A stretch of 64,000 nt of DNA from Streptomyces barringtoniae (GTDB taxonomy: Bacteria; Actinomycetota; Actinomycetes; Streptomycetales; Streptomycetaceae): positions 124,001 to 188,000 of the forward strand of contig NZ_JAJHNP010000017.1 in the NCBI RefSeq assembly GCF_020819595.1. Reading direction: 5' to 3'. The translations under genes were made by a program, and so were the position numbers. Under the pieces are notes generated by a model. It saw nothing but the letters and a program-made list of their open reading frames with translations, had not been told where the DNA came from and searched no databases. Numbering within the stretch: the stretch's first letter is position 1; the number at the start of each line of letters is the position of its first letter. Below are positions 9,168 through 17,341 of the stretch, in pieces.

Positions 9168-10456
9168 CCGCCCTGCGGATCGTCCACGGCGCCGCCGCCC
9201 TCGCCGCGGCCGGCTCCCTCGCCGTCACCCTGTGGACCGGGCTCGACGAACGGGGCGTCGCCCTCGCCTTCGGGGTGCTCACAGCCGTCGGTGAGCTGAC
9301 CCGCTGGAGCGGCGCCCCGGTACGGCAGGCCGCCCCCCTCGCCACCGCAGGCTCGCTGTCGTACGCCCTGCTCGCAGCGGTGGCCGGACGGCCCACGCAC
9401 CACGACGCGGCGCAGGTCGTCACCGTGGTCCTCGCCGCCGCCCTGCTCGGCGCCGTCCCGCACATCTGGCACGGACGCACCCCCACCCTCGACCATCTGG
9501 CCCGCCGCGTCCTCACCGTCGGCTTCGCCGCCGTCTGCTTCCAACCCCTCTACAACAAGGGCGTGTTCACCTCCTGGAGCGGCCCCGAACACGCGCTGCT
9601 CCTGGTCGCCCTGCTCTGCCTCACCGCCCTGTGCGACGCCGTCCTGGCCGCCGCTCTCGCCCACTCCCGCACCCGCTGGCCGTTCGGCCCGTGCCTGCGC
9701 GAGGAGCTGCGCGGGCTGCTCGGCATCGGCTCCGCCGTCTGCGCGACCGGCGCGGTGATGGCGCTCGGGGTCGCCGTCGCCGGGCTGTGGGCGCTGCCCG
9801 TGTTCTGCCTGCCCCTGCTGCTCACCCAGTTGTCCCTGCGCCGGTACGCGGCCGTCCGCGCCACCTACCGGCAGACCATCGCCTCCCTCGCCCGCGCCAC
9901 CGAGATCGCCGGCTGCACCCCGGCCGGGCACGCCCGCAGCGTGGCCGCGCTCAGCCTCGCCGTCGGCCGGGATCTCGGCCTGACCGGGGACGAACTGACC
10001 GTCCTGGAGTACGCGGCCCTCATGCACGACATCGGCCAGCTCAGCCTGGTCGACCCGGTCCCGGCCGGCGCCACCGCCGGCCTGCCCGCCGCCGAGCAGC
10101 GGCGCATCGCGCTGCTCGGCGGGGCCGTCGTGCGGCAGACCGGTGTGTCCGCGGACGTCGCCGTGGTGGTGGAACAGCAGGCGGAACCCTGGCGTGAACA
10201 GCCCGTCGCCGCCCGGATCGTCCGGGCCGTGAACGCCTACGAGGAGAAGACCCGGGACGCCGGCCCCGAGGGACCCCTGCGGGCGCTGGAGGAGCTGCGT
10301 CTCGGCACCGCCGGTGACTACGATCCGGAGGTGGTGGAGTCCCTGTCCCGGGTCCTGGCCCGGCCGCGGACCTGGTGGGAGAGGGCGCCGGTGGGGGGCG
10401 ACGGGAGACGCACGGCACTGTCTGACCCCGCTCCCGGCTGGGTAACCCATGGGTAA
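9164..10456 (+). CDS. Degenerate HD-domain membrane protein, partner of the upstream HD-GYP protein
   Basis: 430 residues from the GTG at 9164, which overlaps the preceding TGA (GTGA), so the two genes are translationally coupled. The layout matches its neighbour: about seven or eight hydrophobic segments, then an HD-like domain. The HD pair survives (MHDIGQLSLVD), but where the partner has HHERLDGSGYP this protein has VVEQQAEPWREQP. The second metal-site histidines and GYP are therefore gone and it is probably inactive alone. A structural or regulatory subunit is the likely role. Confidence 0.85.
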   Translation: MTALRIVHGAAALAAAGSLAVTLWTGLDERGVALAFGVLTAVGELTRWSGAPVRQAAPLATAGSLSYALLAAVAGRPTHHDAAQVVTVVLAAALLGAVPHIWHGRTPTLDHLARRVLTVGFAAVCFQPLYNKGVFTSWSGPEHALLLVALLCLTALCDAVLAAALAHSRTRWPFGPCLREELRGLLGIGSAVCATGAVMALGVAVAGLWALPVFCLPLLLTQLSLRRYAAVRATYRQTIASLARATEIAGCTPAGHARSVAALSLAVGRDLGLTGDELTVLEYAALMHDIGQLSLVDPVPAGATAGLPAAEQRRIALLGGAVVRQTGVSADVAVVVEQQAEPWREQPVAARIVRAVNAYEEKTRDAGPEGPLRALEELRLGTAGDYDPEVVESLSRVLARPRTWWERAPVGGDGRRTALSDPAPGWVTHG

Positions 10457-10556
10457 TGAGCGCCTTTCCCACCGTACGTGGTTGGATGCGAGGGAGAGGG
10501 TGTCCGGGGGCACAAGCCAGCCCATGGTGCGGAACTGGAACTGGCAGGCGGGAATC

Positions 10557-11537
10557 GTGAGGATCTTCGGAAAGGGACGGCACCGGCCCTCCGCCTCCTG
10601 GCGGCAGGCCACCGACCGCGCGTTCACGCTGATCGGCGACGGCCGGTACGAGGACGCGGGCGAGCTGCTGACACGGGCCGCCGATCTGGAGCCCTGGCTG
10701 TCGGAGTCCTGGTTCAACCTCGCCCTGCTGCACAAGTTCCGGCACGACTGGGAGCAGGCCCGCGCCGCCGGTCTGCGGGCGGTCGCGCTGCTGGACCGGG
10801 AGGCCGGGGCGCCCGACTGGTGGAACGTCGGCATCGCCGCCACCGCCCTGCAGGACTGGCCGCTGGCCCGCCGCGCCTGGCAGGCGTACGGGCTGAAGGT
10901 GCCCGGCGGGGCCGCCGTGGCCGGGGAACCGGTCGGCATGGAGCTGGGCAGCGCGGCCGTACGGCTCTCCCCGGAGGGCGAGGCCGAGGTGGTGTGGGGC
11001 CGCAGGCTGGACCCGGCGCGGATCGAGGTGCTGTCCATCCCGCTTCCCTCGTCCGGGCGGCGCTGGGGCGAGGTCGTGCTGCACGACGGGGTCCCGCACG
11101 GCGAGCGCACGACGTCCACCGGCCATGCCTACCCGGTCTTCGACGAGATCGAGCTGTGGGCGCCCTCACCCGTTCCGACCTGGGTGGTGCTGCTGGAGGC
11201 GGCCACGGAGGCGGACCGGGACGCGCTGGAGCAGCTGGCCGCCGACGCGGGGTTCGCCGCGGAGGACTGGTCCTCCTCGGTGCGGCTGCTGTGCCGGATG
11301 TGCTCGGAGTCGCGGATGCCGTCGGACGAGGGCGAGGGCGAGCATCTGGACCCGCACGACCACAGTGAGCCCGGTCATCCCGGGCCGCTGGGGCATCGGA
11401 CGGACGGGCAGCTGTGGGTGCCGGAGCGGGAGTGCGGGGTGTCGGCGCCGGCTTCGCTGGTGCGGGGGTTGCTGGACGGGTGGGTCGCGGACAGCCCGGA
11501 CTCCAGGGACTGGCGGGACCTGGAAGAGGTTTGCTGA
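10557..11537 (+). CDS. Tetratricopeptide-repeat protein of unknown function
   Basis: 326 residues from the GTG at 10557 (VRIFGKG). At least two TPR-like helical pairs are visible at about residues 15-105 (DRAFTLIGDGRYEDAGELL, SESWFNLALLHKFRHDWEQA). A beta-rich C-terminal half follows, with a Cys-rich patch RLLCRMC and a His/Asp-rich linker. The ATG at 10524 is an alternative start with 11 more residues. The gene begins about 100 bp after the HD-domain gene, with no clear terminator between them. No catalytic function is suggested; TPR domains usually mediate protein contacts. Confidence 0.82.
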   Translation: MRIFGKGRHRPSASWRQATDRAFTLIGDGRYEDAGELLTRAADLEPWLSESWFNLALLHKFRHDWEQARAAGLRAVALLDREAGAPDWWNVGIAATALQDWPLARRAWQAYGLKVPGGAAVAGEPVGMELGSAAVRLSPEGEAEVVWGRRLDPARIEVLSIPLPSSGRRWGEVVLHDGVPHGERTTSTGHAYPVFDEIELWAPSPVPTWVVLLEAATEADRDALEQLAADAGFAAEDWSSSVRLLCRMCSESRMPSDEGEGEHLDPHDHSEPGHPGPLGHRTDGQLWVPERECGVSAPASLVRGLLDGWVADSPDSRDWRDLEEVC

Positions 11538-11610
11538 GCCGCCGACGACCTGCCGCCTTTAGGCTGTACCCGAGACTTTTCCCAGGTTTGCAGGAAGGCG
11601 TACGTCGGTC

Positions 11611-12261
11611 ATGGCGCAGCAGGACACCGATCAGCAGCACGCGGGCGTGCTCCCCGTCGACGAGGAGGGGTACGTCGTCGACACGGAGGACTGTGAGGAG
11701 CGCGAGAAGGCCTGGCGGGAGCGCGGGACCTCGCGGCCGATCACGGTCGTCGGCAACCCGGTGCTGCACAAGGAGTGCAAGGACGTCACCGAGTTCGGCG
11801 AGGAGCTGCAGCAGCTCGTCGCCGACATGTTCGCCAGCCAGCGGACCGCCGAGGGCGTGGGTCTGGCCGCCAACCAGATCGGTGTCGACCTGAAGGTCTT
11901 CGTGTACGACTGCCCCGACGACGAGGGCGTCCGGCACGTCGGGGTGGTCTGCAACCCCAGGCTCGTCGAGCTGCCCGCGGACAGGCGCCGCCTGGACGAC
12001 AGCAACGAGGGCTGCCTGTCCGTGCCGACGGCGTACGCGCCGCTCGCCCGGCCCGACTACGCCGAGGTGACCGGCCAGGACGAGCGGGGCAACCCGGTCA
12101 AGGTCCGCGGCACCGGCTACTTCGCACGGTGTTTGCAGCACGAGACCGACCACCTCTACGGCTATCTGTACATCGACCGGCTGTCCAAGCGGGACCGCAA
12201 GGACGCGCTGCGGCAGATGGCCGAGAACGAGCCACGTTATCCGGTGGTCGCGAACGACTAG
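11611..12261 (+). CDS. def: Peptide deformylase
   Basis: 216 residues. The enzyme removes the formyl group from nascent N-terminal methionine. All three deformylase motifs are present: GVGLAANQIG near residue 84, EGCLSVP near residue 135 with the metal-binding cysteine, and QHETDHL near residue 177 with the HExxH metal site and catalytic glutamate. A ~45-residue N-terminal extension rich in Asp and Glu precedes the catalytic domain. A ribosome site lies about 12 nt before the ATG. A hairpin terminator follows 17 bp after the stop. Confidence 0.96.
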   Translation: MAQQDTDQQHAGVLPVDEEGYVVDTEDCEEREKAWRERGTSRPITVVGNPVLHKECKDVTEFGEELQQLVADMFASQRTAEGVGLAANQIGVDLKVFVYDCPDDEGVRHVGVVCNPRLVELPADRRRLDDSNEGCLSVPTAYAPLARPDYAEVTGQDERGNPVKVRGTGYFARCLQHETDHLYGYLYIDRLSKRDRKDALRQMAENEPRYPVVAND

Positions 12262-12278
12262 TCGGCAGCGGGACCTTG

Positions 12279-12318
12279 GGGCGCCCCGCCGGGATCGCTC
12301 CCGGTCGGGCGCCCTTTG
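12279..12318 (+). terminator. Hairpin terminator after def
   Basis: GGGCGCCC (12279-12286) pairs with its repeat at 12307-12314. An inner CCGGGA/TCCCGG stem closes a TCGC loop, and TTT follows. Confidence 0.8.
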
Positions 12319-12551
12319 CATGACCTCGTCCGGATCGTCAGTGCGTCGTACAACCGATCGCTTCTATCTTCCGGGTGATCCTTAATCGGTCACGCAAGGG
12401 GGGATTCTCAGCATCCTGGGGTAGTGAGTGAAGCAAATCCGTTCCCATGACGGTCAGTTGTGGTGCTGAATGGAAGTGCGGGGATACGCAACGGCGCACG
12501 CCCGGCACGACGGGAGGGTGTGCGCTCCTGGCGGCTGAGAGGGGTTTGTAC

Positions 12552-13634
12552 GTGCATGCTTTCCCACACGGCACCACAGCGACGCCGATGGCGGTCGTAG
12601 TACCACCCTCGCTGGCACTCCCGGTGATCGAGTCCGCCTTTCCTCGGCAACTGCACCCGTATTGGCCACGACTCCAGGAGAAGACGCGCCTCTGGCTGCT
12701 GGAAAAACGGCTCATGCCTGCGGACAAGGTGCATGAATATGCCGACGGACTGTGCTACACCGACCTCATGGCGGGCTACTACCTCGGCGCCCCCGAAGAG
12801 GTCCTGCAGGCCATCGCCGACTACAGCGCATGGTTCTTCGTCTGGGACGACCGCCACGACCGGTACGTCGTCCACGGCCGGGCCGACGACTGGCGGCGCC
12901 TCAGGCACCGCCTGCACGCGGCCCTCGACGCACCCCGGCACCATCTGCACCACCCGGACCCGCTGGTCGCAGGGTTCGCGGACGGGGTGCTGCGGCTGTA
13001 CGGCTTCCTGCCGCGCACCTGGAACCAGCGGTTCGCCCGGCACTTCCACGCGGTGGTCGAGGCCTACGACCGAGAGTTCCGCAACCGCTCCAAGGGATAC
13101 ATTCCCGGCGTCGAGGAATACCTCGCCCTGCGCCGGCACACCTTCGCCCACTGGATATGGACGGACCTGCTGGAGCCGAGCGCCGGGTGTGAACTCCCGG
13201 AATCGGTACGGAAAAACCCGGCCTATCGCCGGGCCGCGCTGCTCAGTCAGGAATTCGCCGCCTGGTACAACGATCTGTGCTCGCTGCCGAAGGAAATAGC
13301 GGGCGACGAGGTCCACAATCTCGGCATCAGTCTCATCACCCATGAGGGGCTGACTCTCGAGGAATCGGTGGACGAAGTGAGGCGGCGCGTCGAGGAATGC
13401 ATCAGTGAATTCCTCCAAGTCGAGCAGGAAGCCCTGCGATTCGCCGACGGTCTCGCCGACGGCACCGTCCACGGAAAGGAACTGAGCGCCGCCGTGCGCG
13501 CCTGCGTCGGCAACATGCGGAACTGGTTCAGTTCCGTCTACTGGTTCCACCACGAGTCCGGCCGGTACATGGTCGACACCTGGGACGACCGGTCCACGCC
13601 CCCGTACGTCACGAACGAAGCGGCAGGTGAGTAA
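12552..13634 (+). CDS. eizS: epi-Isozizaene synthase (sesquiterpene cyclase)
   Basis: 360 residues. It cyclises farnesyl diphosphate to epi-isozizaene, the first step to albaflavenone. The Mg2+ motif DDRHD begins at Asp99 and the second motif NDLCSLPKE begins at Asn240, the same numbering as the S. coelicolor SCO5222 enzyme. The C-terminal DRSTPPY near residue 340 is also conserved. I place the start at GTG 12552 because GAGAGGGG lies 7 nt before it and the protein then begins VHAFPHG like the characterised enzyme; an ATG at 12447 would add 35 unrelated residues. The stop overlaps the next ATG (TAATG). Confidence 0.96.
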   Translation: MHAFPHGTTATPMAVVVPPSLALPVIESAFPRQLHPYWPRLQEKTRLWLLEKRLMPADKVHEYADGLCYTDLMAGYYLGAPEEVLQAIADYSAWFFVWDDRHDRYVVHGRADDWRRLRHRLHAALDAPRHHLHHPDPLVAGFADGVLRLYGFLPRTWNQRFARHFHAVVEAYDREFRNRSKGYIPGVEEYLALRRHTFAHWIWTDLLEPSAGCELPESVRKNPAYRRAALLSQEFAAWYNDLCSLPKEIAGDEVHNLGISLITHEGLTLEESVDEVRRRVEECISEFLQVEQEALRFADGLADGTVHGKELSAAVRACVGNMRNWFSSVYWFHHESGRYMVDTWDDRSTPPYVTNEAAGE

Positions 13635-15004
13635 TGACCGTCGAGTCTGTGCACCCCCTGACCTCCGAGACTCCCGAGCTGCGTGAACCCCCCCTGGCCG
13701 GGGGCGCCGTGCCGGGCCTCGGGCACGGCCTGAAACTGGTCCGCGACCCGCTCGCGTTCATGTCCCGGCTACGCGACCACGGCGACGTCGTACGCCTCAA
13801 GCTCGGCCCCAAGACGGTGTACGCCGTCACCGCCCCGGAGCTCACCGGCGCGCTCGCCCTCAACCCCGACTTCAAGATCGACGGACCCCTGTGGGAGTCC
13901 CTCGAAGGGCTGCTCGGCAAGGAGGGCGTGGCCACCGCCAACGGCCCCCGGCACCGGCGTCAGCGGCGCACCATCCAGCCCGCGTTCCGTCTCGACGCGA
14001 TCCCCGACTACGGGCCGATCATGGAGGAGGAGGCGCACGCGCTGACCGAGCGCTGGCAGCCCGGCCGGACCGTCGACTGCACCTCGGAGTCCTTCCGGGT
14101 GGCCGTCCGCATCGCCGCCCGCTGCCTGCTGCGCGGCGAGTACATGGACGAGCGCGCCGAGCGGCTCAGCGCCGACCTCGCCACCGTCTTCCGCGGCATG
14201 TACCGGCGGATGGTCATCCCGCTCGGGCCGCTGTACCGGCTGCCGTTCCCGGCCAACCGCGAATTCAACCGGGCACTGGCCGATTTGCATCTGCTGGTGG
14301 ACGAGATCGTCGCCGAGCGGAGGGCATCTGGTCAAAAGCCGGACGATTTGCTGACGGCATTGCTGGAGGCAAAGGACGACAATGGCGACCCCATCGGGGA
14401 ACAGGAGATCCACGACCAGGTCGTCGCGATACTCACCCCTGGAAGCGAAACAGTGGCTTCCACGATCATGTGGCTGCTTCAGGTCCTCGCGGAACACCCG
14501 GAACACGCCGAGAAGGTACGGACCGAGGTCGAATCCGTGACCGGCGGTCGACCGGTCGGATTCGAGCACGTCCGCTCACTCACGCACACCAACAATGTCG
14601 TCGTCGAGGCCATGCGGCTCAGGCCGGCCGTATGGATATTGACGCGGCGCGCGGTGACCGACACCGCGCTCGGCGACTATCGCATTCCGGCCGGGGCGGA
14701 CATCGTCTACAGCCCCTACGCGATCCAGCGCGACGCCCGCTCCTACGACCGCCACCTCGACTTCGACCCCGACCGGTGGCTGCCGGAGCGGGCCAAGGAG
14801 GTGCCCAAGTACGCCATGAGCCCCTTCAGCGTCGGCAACCGCAAGTGCCCCAGCGACCACTTCTCCATGACCCAGCTGAGCCTGATCACCGCGGCGATCT
14901 CGGCGAAGTACCGGTTCGAGCAGGTTGCCGGGTCCAACGACACCACCCGTGTGGGCATCACGCTCCGCCCGCACAACCTGCTGCTGAGGCCGATGCCCTG
15001 GTAG
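13634..15004 (+). CDS. cyp170A1: Cytochrome P450 CYP170A (albaflavenone synthase)
   Basis: 456 residues. It oxidises epi-isozizaene twice to albaflavenone. P450 features are the ExxR helix (EAMRLRP) and the heme loop FSVGNRKC with Cys405 as thiolate ligand; the usual CPG is CPS here. The I-helix reads TPGSETVAST. DDNGD at residues 248-252 matches the DDxxD motif through which S. coelicolor CYP170A1 also acts as a farnesene synthase, so the second activity may be kept. The start overlaps the eizS stop by one base, indicating coupled translation. Confidence 0.95.
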   Translation: MTVESVHPLTSETPELREPPLAGGAVPGLGHGLKLVRDPLAFMSRLRDHGDVVRLKLGPKTVYAVTAPELTGALALNPDFKIDGPLWESLEGLLGKEGVATANGPRHRRQRRTIQPAFRLDAIPDYGPIMEEEAHALTERWQPGRTVDCTSESFRVAVRIAARCLLRGEYMDERAERLSADLATVFRGMYRRMVIPLGPLYRLPFPANREFNRALADLHLLVDEIVAERRASGQKPDDLLTALLEAKDDNGDPIGEQEIHDQVVAILTPGSETVASTIMWLLQVLAEHPEHAEKVRTEVESVTGGRPVGFEHVRSLTHTNNVVVEAMRLRPAVWILTRRAVTDTALGDYRIPAGADIVYSPYAIQRDARSYDRHLDFDPDRWLPERAKEVPKYAMSPFSVGNRKCPSDHFSMTQLSLITAAISAKYRFEQVAGSNDTTRVGITLRPHNLLLRPMPW

Positions 15005-15044
15005 GAGTGTCTGGGGAGGACACCTACCTGGTACCGGCGCGCGC

Positions 15045-16007
15045 TCATGCGGCCTCAGGGCCCCGGAACGCGCGCCGGTAGGCGTTCGGGGTGGTGCCGA
15101 GCGCCCGGACGAACTGGTGCCGCAGCGCCGCCGCCGTACCGAACCCGGTGCGCCAGGCGATCGCGTCCATGGTCTCGTCGGTCCCCTCCAGCAACTCCTG
15201 TGCGCGCAGCACCCGTTGGCGCAGGATCCATCGATAGGGAGTGGTTCCGGTCTCCTGCTGGAAGCGGCGCGCGAAGGTACGCGGCGCCATGTGGGCGCGG
15301 GCGGCGAGCTGCTCGACGGTCACCTCCTGGTCGAGGTGCTCCTCCATCCACACCAGCACCTCGCCGACGGTGTCGCACGGCCCCATCGGCAGCGGCCGCT
15401 CGATGTACTGCGCCTGCCCGCCGTCCCGGTGCGGAGGCACCACCATCCGGCGGGCGATCTTGTTGGCGACCTCGGGACCCTGCTCCTTGCGCACGAGATG
15501 CAGACAGGCGTCGATCCCGGCGGCGGTGCCGGCCGAGGTGATCACGGGGTCCTCGTCGACGTAGAGCACGTCCGGCTCGACGGTCAGCCGCGGATACCGG
15601 AGGGCCAGCTCCGCCGCGTGGTGCCAGTGCACGGCACAGCGCCGGCCCTCCAGCAGTCCGGCGGCGGCGAGCACGAAGACGCCCGAGCAGACGCTGAGCA
15701 CCCGGGCACCCCGGTCCACCCCGCGGCGCAGGGCGTCGAGCAGCCCGGGCGGGAACGCGCGCGATTCGTAGCGGGCCCCGGCCGGTACGGCGATCAGGTC
15801 GGCCGACTCCAGACGCTCCAGGCCGTGCTCGACCTGCAGGGAGAACCCCGCGTTCGAGCGCAGCACCGGGCCCTCGGCCGAGGCGACCGCGAAGTCGTAC
15901 ACCGGCAGGCCCTCGTCACTGCGGTCGATGCCGAACACCTCACACACGACGGCCATCTCGAAGGGGTTCACGCCGTCCAGCAGCACGGCGGCCACGTTCT
16001 GCAGCAT
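15045..16007 (-). CDS. nrdS: AraC-family regulator with N-terminal DJ-1/GATase-like domain (nrdS-like)
   Basis: 320 residues from ATG 16007. Residues about 1-190 form a DJ-1/PfpI-like sensor domain with a CSG nucleophile-elbow motif (VLSVCSGVFVLAAAG). Residues about 210-315 form two AraC helix-turn-helix motifs (VEQLAARAHMAPRTFARRF, MDAIAWRTGFGTAAALRHQF). In S. coelicolor the AraC-type gene next to nrdAB is called nrdS and is transcribed with them. Here it lies 324 bp beyond nrdB on the same strand, with a small opposite ORF in between. It is convergent with cyp170A1 (40 bp gap). Name by position; ligand unknown. Confidence 0.85.
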   Translation of the reverse strand: MLQNVAAVLLDGVNPFEMAVVCEVFGIDRSDEGLPVYDFAVASAEGPVLRSNAGFSLQVEHGLERLESADLIAVPAGARYESRAFPPGLLDALRRGVDRGARVLSVCSGVFVLAAAGLLEGRRCAVHWHHAAELALRYPRLTVEPDVLYVDEDPVITSAGTAAGIDACLHLVRKEQGPEVANKIARRMVVPPHRDGGQAQYIERPLPMGPCDTVGEVLVWMEEHLDQEVTVEQLAARAHMAPRTFARRFQQETGTTPYRWILRQRVLRAQELLEGTDETMDAIAWRTGFGTAAALRHQFVRALGTTPNAYRRAFRGPEAA

Positions 16008-16091
16008 GCTGCCAGTGTGCCTCGCCGGTGGCAGTAAATCGAGGGTGTACGGCAGTCCTGCCACTCCCGGTAAGGAGTATCCGGCGCGACA

Positions 16092-16322
16092 GTGGTGTAC
16101 ATGAACGTGACACAGACAGAAGGACTGCTCGGAATGATCGCCGTGATCGGGATCCTGGGCCTCCTGGTCCTCCCGGCGGTGATCGGCATCGCCCACGACA
16201 GGATCATCGACCGCCAGATCAGAAGGTCACAGCGAGAGGAGGCGACGAAGACGAAGGAGAAGAAGGAGACGGGGAGGCCGAGCCGGCCCCGCAGGCACCA
16301 CGGCGCGGCCCGCCCCGTCTGA
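16092..16322 (+). CDS. Small single-pass membrane protein, hypothetical
   Basis: 76 residues (67 or 73 if an internal ATG or GTG is used). One strong hydrophobic helix (about residues 13-33) is followed by a highly basic, Lys/Arg-rich tail, giving the topology of a short tail-anchored or signal-anchored protein. It is divergent from the AraC gene and faces the end of nrdB, ending 9 bp before the nrdB stop. The ribosome site is weak. I recognise no family. Composition and the clean hydrophobic segment argue it is real, but it could be fortuitous. Confidence 0.5.
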   Translation: MVYMNVTQTEGLLGMIAVIGILGLLVLPAVIGIAHDRIIDRQIRRSQREEATKTKEKKETGRPSRPRRHHGAARPV

Positions 16323-16330
16323 ACAGCCGG

Positions 16331-17341
16331 TCAGAAGTCCTCGTCCAGGTCGACGGTGCCCTCCACCGCGACCTGGTACGCCGACGGACGGCGCTCGAAG
16401 AAGTTCGTCAGCTCCTGGACGCCCTGCAGCTCCATGAAGGAGAACGGGTTCTCCGAGCCGTACACCGGGGCGAAGCCGAGGCGGGTCAGGCGCTGGTCGG
16501 CGACGCACTCCAGGTACTGCCGCATCGACTCGGTGTTCATGCCCGGAAGGCCCTCACCGCACAGGTCGCGCGCGAACTGCAGCTCGGCCTCGACGGCCTC
16601 CTCAAGCATGTCGGTGACCTGCTGCCCCAGCTCGTCGTCGAACAGGTCCGGCTCCTCCTTGCGGACGGTGTCGACCACGTCGAAGGCGAAGGACATGTGC
16701 ATCGTCTCGTCCCGGAACACCCAGTTGGTGCCGGTGGCCAGACCGTGCAGCAGACCCCGGCTGCGGAACCAGTAGACGTACGCGAAGGCACCGTAGAAGA
16801 ACAGGCCCTCGATGCACGCGGCGAAGCAGATCAGGTTGAGCAGGAAGCGACGGCGGTCGGCCTTCGTCTCCAGCCGCTCGAGCTTCTCCACCGAGTCCAT
16901 CCACTTGAAGCAGAACTGCGCCTTCTCGCGGATGGACGGGATGTTCTCGACGGCCGCGAAGGCCGCCGCCCGGTCGTCCGGGTCGGGCAGGTAGGTGTCC
17001 AGGAGCGTCAGGTAGAACTGGACGTGCACGGCCTCCTCGAAGAGCTGCCGGCTCAGGTAGAGCCGCGCCTCGGGGGAGTTGATGTGCTTGTACAGCGTCA
17101 GCACCAGGTTGTTGGCGACGATCGAGTCACCGGTGGCGAAGAAGGCGACCAGGCGTCCGATGAGGTGCTGCTCCTCGGGCGTCAGCTTCGCGAGGTCGGC
17201 GACGTCCGAGTGGAGGTCGACCTCCTCCACGGTCCAGGTGTTCTTGATCGCGTCCCGGTAGCGCTCGTAGAAGTCCGGATACCGCATGGGGCGCAGAGTC
17301 AGCTCGAAGCCGGGATCGAGAAGGTTCTGATTGCTGGGCAT
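16331..17341 (-). CDS. nrdB: Ribonucleoside-diphosphate reductase beta subunit (class I, tyrosyl radical type)
   Basis: 336 residues. The diiron protein generates the radical for NrdA. Ligands can be aligned: Asp in GDSIVANN, EAVHVQFY giving ExxH, Glu in ACIEGLFF, and ExxH in RDETMHMSF. The tyrosine four residues after the first ExxH histidine (HVQFY) is the radical site, so this is a conventional tyrosyl-radical R2 rather than a class Ic protein. Its ATG overlaps the nrdA stop (TAATG), so the two subunits are translationally coupled. Control is through the riboswitch and NrdR boxes upstream of nrdA. Confidence 0.96.
   Translation of the reverse strand: MPSNQNLLDPGFELTLRPMRYPDFYERYRDAIKNTWTVEEVDLHSDVADLAKLTPEEQHLIGRLVAFFATGDSIVANNLVLTLYKHINSPEARLYLSRQLFEEAVHVQFYLTLLDTYLPDPDDRAAAFAAVENIPSIREKAQFCFKWMDSVEKLERLETKADRRRFLLNLICFAACIEGLFFYGAFAYVYWFRSRGLLHGLATGTNWVFRDETMHMSFAFDVVDTVRKEEPDLFDDELGQQVTDMLEEAVEAELQFARDLCGEGLPGMNTESMRQYLECVADQRLTRLGFAPVYGSENPFSFMELQGVQELTNFFERRPSAYQVAVEGTVDLDEDF

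Noticed and set aside
12447..12551. Upstream ATG start for epi-isozizaene synthase
   Set aside because: It adds 35 residues with no similarity to the characterised enzyme, whereas GTG 12552 has a good ribosome site and the right N-terminus.
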